Positions 28,969-38,379 of a stretch of DNA of 64,000 bases are shown piece by piece. Positions within the stretch are counted from its first letter, which is position 1. Every line of letters begins with the position of its first letter. Source of the DNA: Streptomyces sp. NBC_00820. Its GTDB lineage: Bacteria > Actinomycetota > Actinomycetes > Streptomycetales > Streptomycetaceae. The stretch is taken from the NCBI RefSeq assembly GCF_036347055.1, contig NZ_CP108882.1:2865001-2929000 (forward strand), read 5' to 3'. A program made the translations under genes and the position numbers. A model generated the notes under the pieces. It was not told where the DNA came from and did not search any database. It worked only from the letters and a program-made list of their open reading frames with translations.

Positions 28969-29524
28969 CGTCGGGGAGGATGCCGAAGCTGCTCGTGTCG
29001 AGTTCGACCCCCAGGGTCTCGAGCGAGAGCGTCTCGCCGAATTTCCTCTTGGTCTGCCCCATGTAGTCAGCCCTCTCCCCCTCGCCTTCAGGCCGCGTCA
29101 GCAGGACGCATTGCGCCATGATCGGATCGACGACGAGATAAACGGGGACACCGGCGGCGGCGTAGATCGATCGCTTGACGCTGTAGTCCCGCTCGACGCT
29201 GGTCTTTGACACCACCTCGACGACCATGGTGATGAGGCTCGCCGGAAGGAGCCGCCCCGAAGCCGGCAGTACCTCGGGTGCCACGACCACAAGGTCCGGG
29301 ACAGGCTCACTGGCTTCGTCGACGATGTCGACGTCCTGGGTCTGAAGACGTACCCAATGCCCGCGCGGGATCTGGTCCTGCACATCGCTGACAATCAGGT
29401 TGTGCACCAGATCCGGGCTGGCCATCATCACGATTTCCCCCCGCAGAAGCTCCATCCTGAGTCCGTCGGGCGGCTCGAAGCCCTCGAAGAACTCCGCGAC
29501 TCCTCGTTCGTCCACAGCGGTCAT
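28940..29524 (-). CDS. Uma2 family (DUF820) putative endonuclease
   Basis: The 194-residue protein belongs to the PD-(D/E)XK-like Uma2/DUF820 family, which is abundant in Streptomyces and cyanobacteria and has no settled function. Visible are the LRMELLRGEIVMM strand with Glu, VPDLVVVAPE with the catalytic-type Asp, and MVVEVVSKTSVERD with ExxS/K. ATG at 29524 is chosen because GGAGG lies eight bases upstream; a GTG five codons earlier overlaps that site. The third-position GC bias is weaker than in neighbours, which suggests relatively recent acquisition. It overlaps DUF3097 convergently. Confidence 0.82.
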   Translation of the reverse strand: MTAVDERGVAEFFEGFEPPDGLRMELLRGEIVMMASPDLVHNLIVSDVQDQIPRGHWVRLQTQDVDIVDEASEPVPDLVVVAPEVLPASGRLLPASLITMVVEVVSKTSVERDYSVKRSIYAAAGVPVYLVVDPIMAQCVLLTRPEGEGERADYMGQTKRKFGETLSLETLGVELDTSSFGILPDVKPHRWPLP

Positions 29525-29623
29525 CTCCGTGGCCTCCACATTCGCCGCGTGCTTTCAGCGGCAGCCTACGAACCAGGTTAGGGGCCGTGCCGTCGTTCCG
29601 CAGTGATTCACTCCGCCGGGTGG

Positions 29624-30865
29624 TCAGTCCACCAGGTCCCTGACCACCGCGTCCGCCAGCAGCCGCCCCCGCAGGGTCAGCACCGCGCGTCCCTCTTCGT
29701 ACGGACCGGATTCGAGCAGCCCGTCCGCCCGTGCCTGCCGGGAAGCCGCGAGGCCTTCCTCCTTCAGGAGGGACAGCGGGACGCCCTCGCGCAAACGCAG
29801 CTCCAGCAGGATGCGTTCGACGCGCCGGTCCTCATCCGACAGCAGTTCCCGGCCCGCGCCCGGCGAGCGGCCGGAGGCCAGCGCCGCCGCGTACGCACCC
29901 GGGTGCTTGACGTTCCACCAGCGCACCCCGCCGACGTGGCTGTGGGCGCCCGGGCCTGCGCCCCACCAGTCGGCGCCGCGCCAGTACAGCTCGTTGTGCA
30001 GGCAGCGGCCCGCCTCGGAGGTGGCCCAGTTGGAGACCTCGTACCAGTCGAAGCCCGCCGCGGACATGGCCTCCTCGGCGATGAGGTAGCGGTCGGCGTG
30101 GACGTCGTCGTCGGTCATCGGGACCTCGCCGCGGCGGATGCGGCGGGCGAGCTGGGTGCCCTCCTCGACGATGAGCGCGTAGGCGCTGATGTGGTCGGGG
30201 CCGGCGCCGAGGGCCGCCTCCAGGGAGGCCCGCCAGTCGTCGTCGGACTCGCCGGGGGTGCCGTAGATCAGGTCGAGGTTGACGTGGTCGAAGCCCGCCG
30301 CCCGCGCCTCGGCCACGCAGGCCTCGGGGCGGCCCGGGGTGTGGGTGCGGTCGAGGATCTTCAGCACGTGCTGCTTCGCGCTCTGCATGCCGAACGAGAT
30401 CCGGTTGAAGCCGCCCTCGCGGAGGGTGTCGAGGTAGGCCCGGTCGACCGACTCGGGATTCGCCTCGGTCGTGATCTCCGCGTCCGGCGCGAGACCGAAC
30501 TCGTCACGGATCGACGCCAGCATCCGTACGAGATCGTCCGCCGCCAGCAGGGTCGGCGTGCCGCCGCCGACGAAGACGGTGCGGATCTCGCGCGGGTCGT
30601 CGCCCAGCACCTTCCGGGCGAGGCGGACCTCGTCGGTCAGCGTGTCCGCGTAGTTGTCCCGGGAGGCGAGCACCCCGCCGGTGCCGCGCAGCTCGGTGGC
30701 GGTGTAGGTGTTGAAGTCGCAGTAGCCGCAGCGGGTCGCGCAGTACGGGACGTGCAGATAGAACCCGAGGGGGCGGTCGGCGGCCCCGGCGAGGGCGGCG
30801 GCGGGCAGCGCGCCGTCGTCCGGGACGGGCTCGCCGTCGGGAAGTGCGGAAGGCATGTCCTCCAT
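29624..30865 (-). CDS. hemW: Radical SAM heme chaperone HemW
   Basis: The 413-residue protein is HemW, often mis-annotated as oxygen-independent coproporphyrinogen III oxidase. The radical-SAM cluster motif CATRCGYCDFN (CxxxCxxC) lies near residue 42, with FYLHVPYC just before it. It is followed by VFVGGGTPTLL and the SFGMQSAKQHVLKILDRTH segment. The C-terminal HemN-like domain is present. It lacks the extra N-terminal residues of true HemN, and family knowledge points to heme transfer rather than porphyrin oxidation. A 249-base gene-free stretch rich in CTGTCCGT repeats separates it from the phosphatase gene upstream. Confidence 0.92.
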   Translation of the reverse strand: MEDMPSALPDGEPVPDDGALPAAALAGAADRPLGFYLHVPYCATRCGYCDFNTYTATELRGTGGVLASRDNYADTLTDEVRLARKVLGDDPREIRTVFVGGGTPTLLAADDLVRMLASIRDEFGLAPDAEITTEANPESVDRAYLDTLREGGFNRISFGMQSAKQHVLKILDRTHTPGRPEACVAEARAAGFDHVNLDLIYGTPGESDDDWRASLEAALGAGPDHISAYALIVEEGTQLARRIRRGEVPMTDDDVHADRYLIAEEAMSAAGFDWYEVSNWATSEAGRCLHNELYWRGADWWGAGPGAHSHVGGVRWWNVKHPGAYAAALASGRSPGAGRELLSDEDRRVERILLELRLREGVPLSLLKEEGLAASRQARADGLLESGPYEEGRAVLTLRGRLLADAVVRDLVD

Positions 30866-31114
30866 TGTCCCGTACGACTGCCCCGTACGACGACGCCTGC
30901 CCGGCCGGCGTCCGCGCCTCAGGGCCTCGTGCCTCCCCGCACCCCCAGGCCGCCGTCCGCGCCTCCGGCCGCCACGCGCGCCCCCGGACGCCCCCGGGTG
31001 CCTGGCCGCCGCGTACGGCGTCGGGGGGGGCCTGCTCGGCGCGTACGGCGTCGGGTGCCCGGCTGTCCGTCTGTCCCCGGCTGTCCGTCTGTCCGCCGTC
31101 CCGTGGCGCGGAGG

Positions 31115-32962
31115 TCACTCGGCCTGGAGGACGAGCAGGGCGAGGTCGTCCTCCGGGAGGCCGCCGCCGAAGTCGTGCACGAGGCGGCGGATGCGTCCCG
31201 CGATCCGTTCGGCGCTCAGGCCCGCGCAGCCGGACAGGGCGCGCGCGAGGCCGTCACCGTCGTCGAACTGGCGGGAGCCGGAGCGGCGCTCGGTGACCCC
31301 GTCCGTGACGCACAACAGGCTGTCCCCGGGCCACAGTTCGATGGTCTCGCTGGTGTAGGTCTCGTCCTCCACGACGCCGAGCAGGGTCTGCGGGCGGGCG
31401 GCGGTGCGCACCTCGCCGTCGGGGCGCAGCAGCAGCGGCAGCGGATGTCCGGCGGAGGCGAGGGTGCAGCGGACGCCGCCGTCGAACGGGGTCAGCTCGC
31501 CGTACAGGAGGGACAGGAAGCGGGTCTGCGGGCCGTCCCCGGGGGCCACGGGCCGGCCGCCGGCGGCGACCAGCGCGCGGGCGGCGGCGTCGGCGGCCTC
31601 GGTGGCGTCGTCGAGCAGGAGCTGGTTGAGGCGGTCCAGGACGTCGGCGGCGCGGTAGCCCTCGCGGGCCAGCAGCCTGAGCCAGGGCCGGGCGAGCCCG
31701 ATGACGACCGCGGCCTCGGGGCCCTTGCCCTGTACGTCGCCGACGGCGAAGCACCAGCGGCCGTCGCCCGCCGGGAACACGTCGTAGAAGTCACCGCTGG
31801 GGCCGCCCGAATCGCAGGGCTCGTAGACGAGCGCGCTGCGCATCCCGGGGATCTCGGCGACCGCGCCGGGGAGCAGGCCGCGCTGGAGGACGGCGCTGAT
31901 GGTGGCCTGGCGGGCGTACTGGCGGGCGGCGCCGATGGCCAGCGCCACCCGGCGGCCGAGGTCCTCGACCAGGCCGGTGACCTCGTCGGGGAACCCGTCA
32001 GGACCGCACCGGCCGATCACCAGCGTGCCGAGCGGGCGGCCGCCCGCGACCAGCCGGTAGGCGAGCGCGCTGCCCCGGGCGCCGGCCGGGCCGAGCGCGT
32101 CGCCGGGCCACGGGTACGGCTCCGGGCCGGACCGGACGCCGTCCCGCGGGCGGGGCGGGTCCTTCTCCAGGGTGCGGTGCAGTTCCTCGATGCGGTTCTC
32201 GCTGGCGTGCCAGACCCGGGCGGGCCCGCTCCCGTCGCCGCCACGCACGCTGGCCTCGTCCTCCAGCCACACCGCGCACCAGTCGGCGAGCCGGGGCACG
32301 ATCAGCTGGCCGGTGAGCGCGGTGACCAGGTTCTCGTCGAGCTGCCCGGCGAGGAGGTCGGAGGCCTCGGCGAGGAAGGACAACGCTCCCCGTCCGAGCC
32401 AGTCCCGCTCGGCCCCGGGACGCTGCGGCTGCGGGGCGAGCGCCTCGGCGGCGTCCAGGGTGTGGTCCGCCGCGGGTCCGTCCGGCTCCGGCCTGCCCCC
32501 GGCGGGCAGCCGCGCCCACACGGTCTTGGCGCCGGTGCGGTAGGTGACGCCCCAGGACTCGGCGAAGGTGGCCACCAGCCGCAGGCCGCGCCCGTATTCG
32601 GGGCTGTCGCCCGCCGGGTCGCCGCCGGAGGGGTCACGCGGGGGCCGTGCCGGATGGTGATCGCTCACCTCCACGACGAACGCCCCGGACTCCTCCAGCC
32701 GCCACTCGACCTCCACCTCCGTACCGGCGTGCACGACGGCGTTGGTGACCAGCTCGCTGACGACGGCCATCGCGTCGTCCCTCAGCCGCGCCACCGCCCC
32801 GTCCGCGACCAGTCCCCGTGCGGTCCACTCGCCGAACGCGGCCCGCACCAGGGATCGTGCCGACCCGGGCGCCAGAGGACTTCCGGGCAGCGCGGCACGC
32901 CCCTGTGCCGCACGGGGGTAGGTATCGCTCTCCCGCTGCGTAGGTATGGCCGCCATGTCCAT
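31115..32962 (-). CDS. SpoIIE-type PP2C phosphatase with RsbW-like ATPase domain
   Basis: The 615-residue signalling protein combines three parts. An N-terminal HATPase anti-sigma-like domain spans about 35-150, with VVSELVTNAVVHAG (N-box) and GRGLRLVATFAESWGV (G-box). A GAF-like middle (about 200-340) follows, and then a C-terminal SpoIIE/PP2C phosphatase domain (about 375-615). The phosphatase metal residues are visible in FAVGDVQGKG and LLCVTDGVTE. Such proteins act on sigma-factor partner-switching modules by dephosphorylating anti-anti-sigma factors or phosphorylating them through the kinase domain. No anti-sigma partner gene is adjacent, so the targets are elsewhere. No transmembrane segment was seen. 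Confidence 0.9.
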   Translation of the reverse strand: MDMAAIPTQRESDTYPRAAQGRAALPGSPLAPGSARSLVRAAFGEWTARGLVADGAVARLRDDAMAVVSELVTNAVVHAGTEVEVEWRLEESGAFVVEVSDHHPARPPRDPSGGDPAGDSPEYGRGLRLVATFAESWGVTYRTGAKTVWARLPAGGRPEPDGPAADHTLDAAEALAPQPQRPGAERDWLGRGALSFLAEASDLLAGQLDENLVTALTGQLIVPRLADWCAVWLEDEASVRGGDGSGPARVWHASENRIEELHRTLEKDPPRPRDGVRSGPEPYPWPGDALGPAGARGSALAYRLVAGGRPLGTLVIGRCGPDGFPDEVTGLVEDLGRRVALAIGAARQYARQATISAVLQRGLLPGAVAEIPGMRSALVYEPCDSGGPSGDFYDVFPAGDGRWCFAVGDVQGKGPEAAVVIGLARPWLRLLAREGYRAADVLDRLNQLLLDDATEAADAAARALVAAGGRPVAPGDGPQTRFLSLLYGELTPFDGGVRCTLASAGHPLPLLLRPDGEVRTAARPQTLLGVVEDETYTSETIELWPGDSLLCVTDGVTERRSGSRQFDDGDGLARALSGCAGLSAERIAGRIRRLVHDFGGGLPEDDLALLVLQAE

Positions 32963-33280
32963 GCGGCCAGCGTGACAGACAGCCCGCAGGCATGAGCGCT
33001 GAGTTACCGAAGTGGCCGGTCATGACCGCGGACCGCGCCGGGAGAACGTCGAAAGACAGTCACTTTCGAGCGAAACGCGAACGCAAGCCGCCCGGGCAGG
33101 GCCCGTGGAGGGCCTGGGGAGGGGGCTGTGCGGGGGAGGTGGGGGGCGGCTCGGCCGCGGGGGCGCCGGGCTCGGCTCGGTTCGGCCCCAGGGCGACCCG
33201 GATCGGCTCGGCCCGGTCGCGGGGGGGGGCGCGGCTCGGCCGCGGCGCCCCCACCCCTCCCGCCCTCTCCGCGAGGCGGC
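32963..33280. other. Gene-free region of skewed G-rich sequence
   Basis: About 318 bases between the phosphatase start and the acyl-CoA synthetase stop. It holds the phosphatase promoter region at its low end. From 33110 it is very G-rich, with runs of up to nine Gs and repeated GGCTCGG words. No convincing gene or clean terminator was seen. Confidence 0.5.
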
Positions 33281-35155
33281 CTACGCCTCCCGCGCTCCCG
33301 CGTACATCTCGTCGATGAGCTGCTTGTACACCCGCTCCACCACCGGCCGCTTCAGCTTCAGGCTCGGCGTGATCTCCCCGTGCTCCACATCGAGGTCCCG
33401 GGGCAGCAGCCGGAACTTCTTGATGGTCTGCCAGCGCTGGAGACCCTCGTTGAGCCGCTTCACGTATCCGTCGATCAGCTCGACCGTCTGCGGCGCGGCC
33501 ACGACCTCGGCGTACGGCTTGCCCTCCAGGCCGTTCTCCTTGGCCCACTGGAGGATGGTGGGTTCGTCGAGCGCGATGAGGGCGGTGCAGTAGTTCCGGT
33601 CGGCGCCGTGCACCAGGATGTTGGAGACGAACGGGCACACCGCCTTGAACTGGCCCTCGACCTCGGCCGGCGCGACGTACTTGCCGCCGGAGGTCTTGAT
33701 GAGGTCCTTCTTGCGGTCGGTGATGCGCAGATAGCCGTCGGGCGACAGTTCGCCGATGTCGCCGGTGTGGAACCAGCCGTCGGACTCCAGCACCTCGGCG
33801 GTCTTCTCGGCCTGCTGGTGGTAGCCCTGCATGACGCCGGGGCCGCGCAGCAGGATCTCGCCGTCGTCGGCGATGCGCACCTCGGTGCCGGGCAGCGGCT
33901 TGCCGACCGTGCCGGTGCGGTAGGCCTCGCCGGGGTTGACGAAGGAGGCGGCGGAGGTCTCGGTGAGGCCGTAGCCCTCCAGGATGTGGATGCCCGCACC
34001 GGCGAAGAAGTAGCCGATGTCGGGGGCGAGGGCGGAGGCGCCGGAGACGCAGGCGCGCAGCCGGCCGCCGAAGGCCTCGCGGAGCTTGGCGTAGACGAGC
34101 GCGTCGGCGGCCTTGTGCTTGGCGGCGAGGCCGAACGGCACGGAGGCGGTACCGGTGCGCCGGAAGTTGTCCTGACTCACCTTGGCGTACTCGCGGGCGA
34201 CCTCGGCGGCCCACTTGAAGATCTTGTACTTGGCCCCGCCGCCCTCGCGGGCCTTGGCGGCGACCCCGTTGTAGACCTTCTCGAAGATGCGCGGCACGGC
34301 GGCCATGTAGGTCGGCCGCACCACCGGGAGGTTCTCGATGATCTTGTCGACCCGGCCGTCGACGGCCGTGACGTGGCCGACCTCGATCTGGCCGGAGGTG
34401 AGGACCTTGCCGAAGACGTGGGCGAGCGGCAGCCACAGGTACTGCACGTCGTCGCCGGTGATCAGCCCGGTCGCCGTGGTGGCCTTCGCCATGTACGACC
34501 AGTTGTCGTGCGGCAGGCGCACACCCTTGGGGCGGCCGGTGGTGCCGGAGGTGTAGATGAGGGTGGCGAGCTGGCCGCCGGTGATCGCGCCGACCCGCTC
34601 CTTGATCAGCTCGGGGTGCTGCTGCAGATAGGCGGCGCCGCGCTGCTCCAGTTCGGCGAGGGTGATCACCCAGTCGCCGGTCTCCGCGCCGGCCGGGTCG
34701 ATGACGACGACCTTGGTCAGCAACGGGAGGTCGGCGCGCTTCTCCAGGGCCTTGGCCACCTGGGCCGCGTCCTCGGCGATCAGCACCCGGCTCTCGGAGT
34801 CGGAGAGGATGAACGCCGACTCGTCCGCGTTGGTCTGCGGATAGACGGTCGTGGTGGCGCCGCCCGCGCACATGATGCCTAGGTCGGCGAGGATCCACTC
34901 GACGCGGGTCGAGGAGGCGAGGGCGACCCGCTGCTCCGACTCGATACCAAGCTCGATGAGGCCGGCCGCGATCGCGTGGACCCGCTCCGCCGCCTGCCCC
35001 CAGCTCAGCGACTTCCAGTCGTCGGGGCCCGTGCCGGTGGACGACGGCACCGGGTAGCGGTACGCCTCGGCGTCCGGTGTGGCCGCCACGCGCTCCAGGA
35101 AGAGGGCCGCCACGGACGGCGGACGGTTCTCGATCAGGGTCTGTGTGTCACTCAC
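33281..35155 (-). CDS. Long-chain acyl-CoA synthetase (FadD15-like)
   Basis: The 624-residue enzyme activates long-chain fatty acids to acyl-CoA through an acyl-adenylate. The AMP-binding signature YTSGTTGRPKGVRLPH lies near residue 215, with GYGLTETSA near 395. The A8 region is GWFHTGDIGELSPDGYLRITDRKKDLIKTSGGKYV, and DVEHGEITPSLKLKR lies near the C-terminus with the late lysine. GTG at 35155 has a perfect GGAGG five bases upstream. The gene stands alone between lepA and the phosphatase gene. Confidence 0.93.
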   Translation of the reverse strand: MSDTQTLIENRPPSVAALFLERVAATPDAEAYRYPVPSSTGTGPDDWKSLSWGQAAERVHAIAAGLIELGIESEQRVALASSTRVEWILADLGIMCAGGATTTVYPQTNADESAFILSDSESRVLIAEDAAQVAKALEKRADLPLLTKVVVIDPAGAETGDWVITLAELEQRGAAYLQQHPELIKERVGAITGGQLATLIYTSGTTGRPKGVRLPHDNWSYMAKATTATGLITGDDVQYLWLPLAHVFGKVLTSGQIEVGHVTAVDGRVDKIIENLPVVRPTYMAAVPRIFEKVYNGVAAKAREGGGAKYKIFKWAAEVAREYAKVSQDNFRRTGTASVPFGLAAKHKAADALVYAKLREAFGGRLRACVSGASALAPDIGYFFAGAGIHILEGYGLTETSAASFVNPGEAYRTGTVGKPLPGTEVRIADDGEILLRGPGVMQGYHQQAEKTAEVLESDGWFHTGDIGELSPDGYLRITDRKKDLIKTSGGKYVAPAEVEGQFKAVCPFVSNILVHGADRNYCTALIALDEPTILQWAKENGLEGKPYAEVVAAPQTVELIDGYVKRLNEGLQRWQTIKKFRLLPRDLDVEHGEITPSLKLKRPVVERVYKQLIDEMYAGAREA

Positions 35156-35335
35156 GACATCCTCCGGGGCCCGCGGCAGTGCGGCTGACTCGGTGCGGCT
35201 GGGTTAACTCACGGTGGGGTTCGGACTGTTGTTTAACTCGCGAGTAACTATCGAGCAGGGATCAGCGTAAGGGGGCGACCGGCCGCTGCGTAAGAGGCTT
35301 CGGCCTGTCACTTTCCACGCAGAGCGACGCTACGC

Positions 35336-35379
35336 ACGCGTAGGGGCCCGCCGCGCTTTCGCACGGCGAGCCCCCGCGT
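35336..35379. terminator. Hairpin downstream of lepA
   Basis: ACGCGTAGGGGC...CGCCGCGC, TTTC loop, GCACGGCG...GCCCCCGCGT forms a long stem with small mismatches. TTTTT follows on the plus strand. It lies 36 bases beyond the lepA stop; the synthetase promoter is on its other side. Confidence 0.65.
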
Positions 35380-35415
35380 GTCCTTTTTGCGGACGTAACC
35401 GGTAGTTGCCCGCGG

Positions 35416-37290
35416 TTACTTCTTGGCCTTGCCCGACCCCGCCGAGTCGTCGCTGGAGAGGACGGCGATGAAGGCCTCCTGCGGAACCTCCACGGAACCC
35501 ACCATCTTCATCCGCTTCTTGCCTTCCTTCTGCTTCTCCAGCAGCTTCCGCTTACGGGAGATGTCACCGCCGTAGCACTTGGCGAGGACGTCCTTGCGGA
35601 TGGCGCGGATGGTCTCTCGGGCGATGACCCGCGAGCCGATGGCGGCCTGGATCGGCACCTCGAAGGCCTGCCGCGGGATGAGCTCGCGCAGCTTGGCGAC
35701 GAGCCGCACCCCGTACGCGTACGCGGCGTCCTTGTGGGTGACCGCCGAGAAGGCGTCCACCTTGTCGCCGTGCAGCAGGATGTCGACCTTGACCAGGCTG
35801 GAGGCCTGCTCGCCGGTGGGCTCGTAGTCGAGGGACGCGTAACCACGGGTCTTGGACTTCAGCTGGTCGAAGAAGTCGAAGACGATCTCCGCGAGCGGCA
35901 GGGTGTAGCGGATCTCGACCCGGTCCTCGGAGAGGTAGTCCATGCCGAGCAGGGTGCCGCGCCGGGTCTGGCACAGCTCCATGATCGAGCCGATGAACTC
36001 GGTGGGCGCCAGGATGGTGGCGCGCACGACCGGCTCGTACACCTCGCTGATCTTGCCCTCGGGGAACTCGCTCGGGTTGGTGACGACGTGCTCGGTGCCG
36101 TCCTCCATGAGCACGCGGTACACCACGTTCGGCGCGGTCGCGATGAGGTCGAGGCCGAACTCGCGCTCCAGCCGCTCCCGGACCACGTCCAGGTGCAGCA
36201 GCCCGAGGAAGCCGACGCGGAAGCCGAAACCGAGAGCCGCGGAGGTCTCCGGCTCGTAGACCAGCGCGGCGTCGTTGAGCTGAAGCTTGTCGAGGGCTTC
36301 GCGCAGCTCCGGGTAGTCGGACCCGTCCAGCGGGTAGAGCCCGGAGAAGACCATGGGCCTCGGGTCCTTGTAACCGCCGAGCGCCTCGGTCGCGCCGTTG
36401 TGCAGGCTGGTGATCGTGTCACCGACCTTGGACTGCCGGACGTCCTTCACACCGGTGATGAGGTAGCCCACCTCACCGACGCCGAGACCGTCCGCCGGGA
36501 GCATCTCGGGGGAGCTGACGCCGATCTCCAGCAGCTCGTGGCTGGCGCCGGTCGACATCATCCGGATGCGCTCGCGCTTGTTGAGCTTGCCGTCGATGAC
36601 ACGGACGTAGGTCACGACGCCGCGGTAGGAGTCGTAGACCGAGTCGAAGATCATCGCGCGGGCGGGCGCGTCGGCGACCCCGACCGGCGCCGGGATCTCC
36701 TTGACGACCTTGTTCAGCAGCGCGTCGACGCCGAGTCCGGTCTTGGCGGAGACCTTCAGCACGTCGGACGGGTCACAGCCGACCAGGTTCGCCAGCTCCT
36801 CGGCGAACTTCTCCGGCTGCGCGGCCGGCAGGTCGATCTTGTTCAGCACGGGGATGATCGTGAGGTCGTTCTCCATCGCCAGGTAGAGGTTGGCGAGGGT
36901 CTGCGCCTCGATGCCCTGGGCGGCGTCGACGAGGAGGACGGTTCCCTCGCAGGCGGCCAGCGACCGCGAGACCTCATAGGTGAAGTCGACGTGCCCCGGG
37001 GTGTCGATCATGTTGAGGATGTGGGTCGTGCCCTGGTCGGGGCCCTCGGTGGGGGCCCAGGGCAGACGCACCGCCTGGGACTTGATCGTGATACCGCGCT
37101 CGCGCTCGATGTCCATCCGGTCGAGGTACTGAGCACGCATCTGCCGCTGCTCGACCACACCGGTCAGCTGGAGCATCCGGTCGGCGAGCGTGGACTTGCC
37201 GTGGTCGATGTGCGCGATGATGCAGAAATTGCGGATCAGAGCCGGGGCGGTACGGCTCGGCTCGGGCACATGGTTAGGGGTCGCGGGCAC
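35416..37290 (-). CDS. lepA: Elongation factor 4 (LepA)
   Basis: EF4/LepA is a ribosome-associated translational GTPase that affects initiation or back-translocation under stress. The 624-residue product has the normal domain set: G domain with [14 protein letters not shown], the switch DTPGHVDF and NKIDLP. EF-G-like domains II, III and V follow, then the LepA-specific C-terminal domain ([39 protein letters not shown]). It ends in a Lys-rich tail (GSGKAKK). It is divergent from rpsT with a 224-base shared upstream region, a conserved actinobacterial arrangement. Confidence 0.96.
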   Translation of the reverse strand: MPATPNHVPEPSRTAPALIRNFCIIAHIDHGKSTLADRMLQLTGVVEQRQMRAQYLDRMDIERERGITIKSQAVRLPWAPTEGPDQGTTHILNMIDTPGHVDFTYEVSRSLAACEGTVLLVDAAQGIEAQTLANLYLAMENDLTIIPVLNKIDLPAAQPEKFAEELANLVGCDPSDVLKVSAKTGLGVDALLNKVVKEIPAPVGVADAPARAMIFDSVYDSYRGVVTYVRVIDGKLNKRERIRMMSTGASHELLEIGVSSPEMLPADGLGVGEVGYLITGVKDVRQSKVGDTITSLHNGATEALGGYKDPRPMVFSGLYPLDGSDYPELREALDKLQLNDAALVYEPETSAALGFGFRVGFLGLLHLDVVRERLEREFGLDLIATAPNVVYRVLMEDGTEHVVTNPSEFPEGKISEVYEPVVRATILAPTEFIGSIMELCQTRRGTLLGMDYLSEDRVEIRYTLPLAEIVFDFFDQLKSKTRGYASLDYEPTGEQASSLVKVDILLHGDKVDAFSAVTHKDAAYAYGVRLVAKLRELIPRQAFEVPIQAAIGSRVIARETIRAIRKDVLAKCYGGDISRKRKLLEKQKEGKKRMKMVGSVEVPQEAFIAVLSSDDSAGSGKAKK

Positions 37291-37379
37291 GCAGGGTCCT
37301 GTCTCTTGAGGCGCCTTATGCCTCGGGTCGGATCGTTACGTAGTCTCCATGGTCCCACGGGGAACGACCGCGGACCGTT

Positions 37380-37409
37380 TTGGGCCGCCGGCGAAGGCGC
37401 TGGTACTGT
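37380..37409 (+). promoter_or_regulatory. rpsT promoter
   Basis: TTGGGC (-35), 18 bases, TACTGT (-10). The implied transcript starts near 37416 and has a leader of about 100 bases. The leader opens with a hairpin (GTGCCTC 37418-37424 with GAGGCAC 37440-37446), which might serve S20 autoregulation; that role is speculative. Confidence 0.5.
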
Positions 37410-37514
37410 AGATGGCTGTGCCTCATGCCCTCTCAGCGCGAGGCACAACAGGAAATTTTGGATATCGGTGCGGGACCCGAGCGGCCCCGTACCAGAACCT
37501 GAAAAGGCTCCTTC

Positions 37515-37781
37515 GTGGCGAACATCAAGTCCCAGATCAAGCGGATCAAGACCAACGAGAAGGCTCGGCTGCGCAACAAGGCCGTCAAGTCCTCCCTGAA
37601 GACCGCCATCCGCAAGGCCCGCGAGGCCGCTGCCGCGGGTGACGTCGAGAAGGCCACCGAGTACCAGCGCGCTGCCGCGCGTCAGCTCGACAAGGCCGTC
37701 TCCAAGGGCGTCATCCACAAGAACCAGGCCGCCAACAAGAAGTCGGCGCTTGCTTCCAAGGTCGTTGCCCTCAAGGGCTGA
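37515..37781 (+). CDS. rpsT: 30S ribosomal protein S20
   Basis: S20 is a primary 16S rRNA-binding protein. The 88-residue, Lys/Ala-rich helical protein starts [20 protein letters not shown] and ends [15 protein letters not shown], as expected for the family. It starts with GTG, which is unusual for a highly expressed ribosomal protein; S20 in several bacteria uses a weak start codon for autogenous control. The upstream leader is about 100 bases with a hairpin. It is divergent from lepA. Confidence 0.96.
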   Translation: MANIKSQIKRIKTNEKARLRNKAVKSSLKTAIRKAREAAAAGDVEKATEYQRAAARQLDKAVSKGVIHKNQAANKKSALASKVVALKG

Positions 37782-38379
37782 GACTCCTTTCTGATCTGAC
37801 CGCCGGAAGGACCCAGAGCGGGCCCTCTCTCATCCGCTCCCGTCCGGCACCCCGGAGCACACGCGGCCTGCGTTCGCCACGCGGGTGTGACTCCAACAGC
37901 TTGACCCGAGGCCCCGATGCCCACCCTTCCCCGGGAGGGCGCCGGGGCCTTTGGTCTGCCCGGGACCGTTGGTGTTGCCGGGACGGTCGGTCTGCCCGGA
38001 CCTCTCAGCGTGCCCGGGACTGTCGAGGCGTTGATCGACCGGCCGCTCGCCCGGGGTGAGGGGCACGGGCGCTTGTCAGCGGGACGACGGGACTGTTGAA
38101 CGCTGGGCGCTCGGCGCTGGACGCTAGTCAGCGGGCCGAGTCGATGAGACATCTCACTGCCGGAGACATCTCACTGTCGCCCGCGGCGAATCCCAGGGTG
38201 ACCGCGGCGAAGCCCAAGGCACCCACGCCGGAGCCCAGGAGGACCGCGGCGGGCTCAAAGGGCCTGCGCCGGAGCCCAGGAGGACCGCGGCGGACCCGAA
38301 GGGCCTGCGTCGGAGCCCAGGGGGAGCGAACGGGGGCCGGTGACCCCTGGCGGGTCGGGCCGGGCGGAGCGCCGGTCGG
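37782..38379. other. 600-base gene-free region with degenerate repeats
   Basis: No open frame here has family similarity. From 37945 to 38030 it contains imperfect repeats of a CTGCCCGGGAC/TTGCCGGGACGGT word. From about 38187 to 38325 there is a 41-bp tandem repeat (separate entry). The first 60 bases after rpsT have no clean hairpin. Confidence 0.6.
38227..38325. repeat. 41-bp tandem repeat between rpsT and holA
   Basis: Copies begin at 38227, 38268 and 38309 (the third is partial), each opening with GCCGGAGCCCAGGAGGACCG or a close variant. A degenerate earlier unit is visible near 38187. It lies just downstream of the holA stop codon. Confidence 0.75.

Noticed and set aside
33110..33240. 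Possible coding or G-quadruplex element in the G-rich stretch
   Set aside because: It has G-runs but no ordered repeat, conserved frame or promoter context; skewed intergenic sequence is enough to explain it.
33012..33593. Plus-strand open frame overlapping the end of the acyl-CoA synthetase gene
   Set aside because: Composition is Arg/Gly/Ser-rich and most of it is antisense to a well-conserved enzyme.
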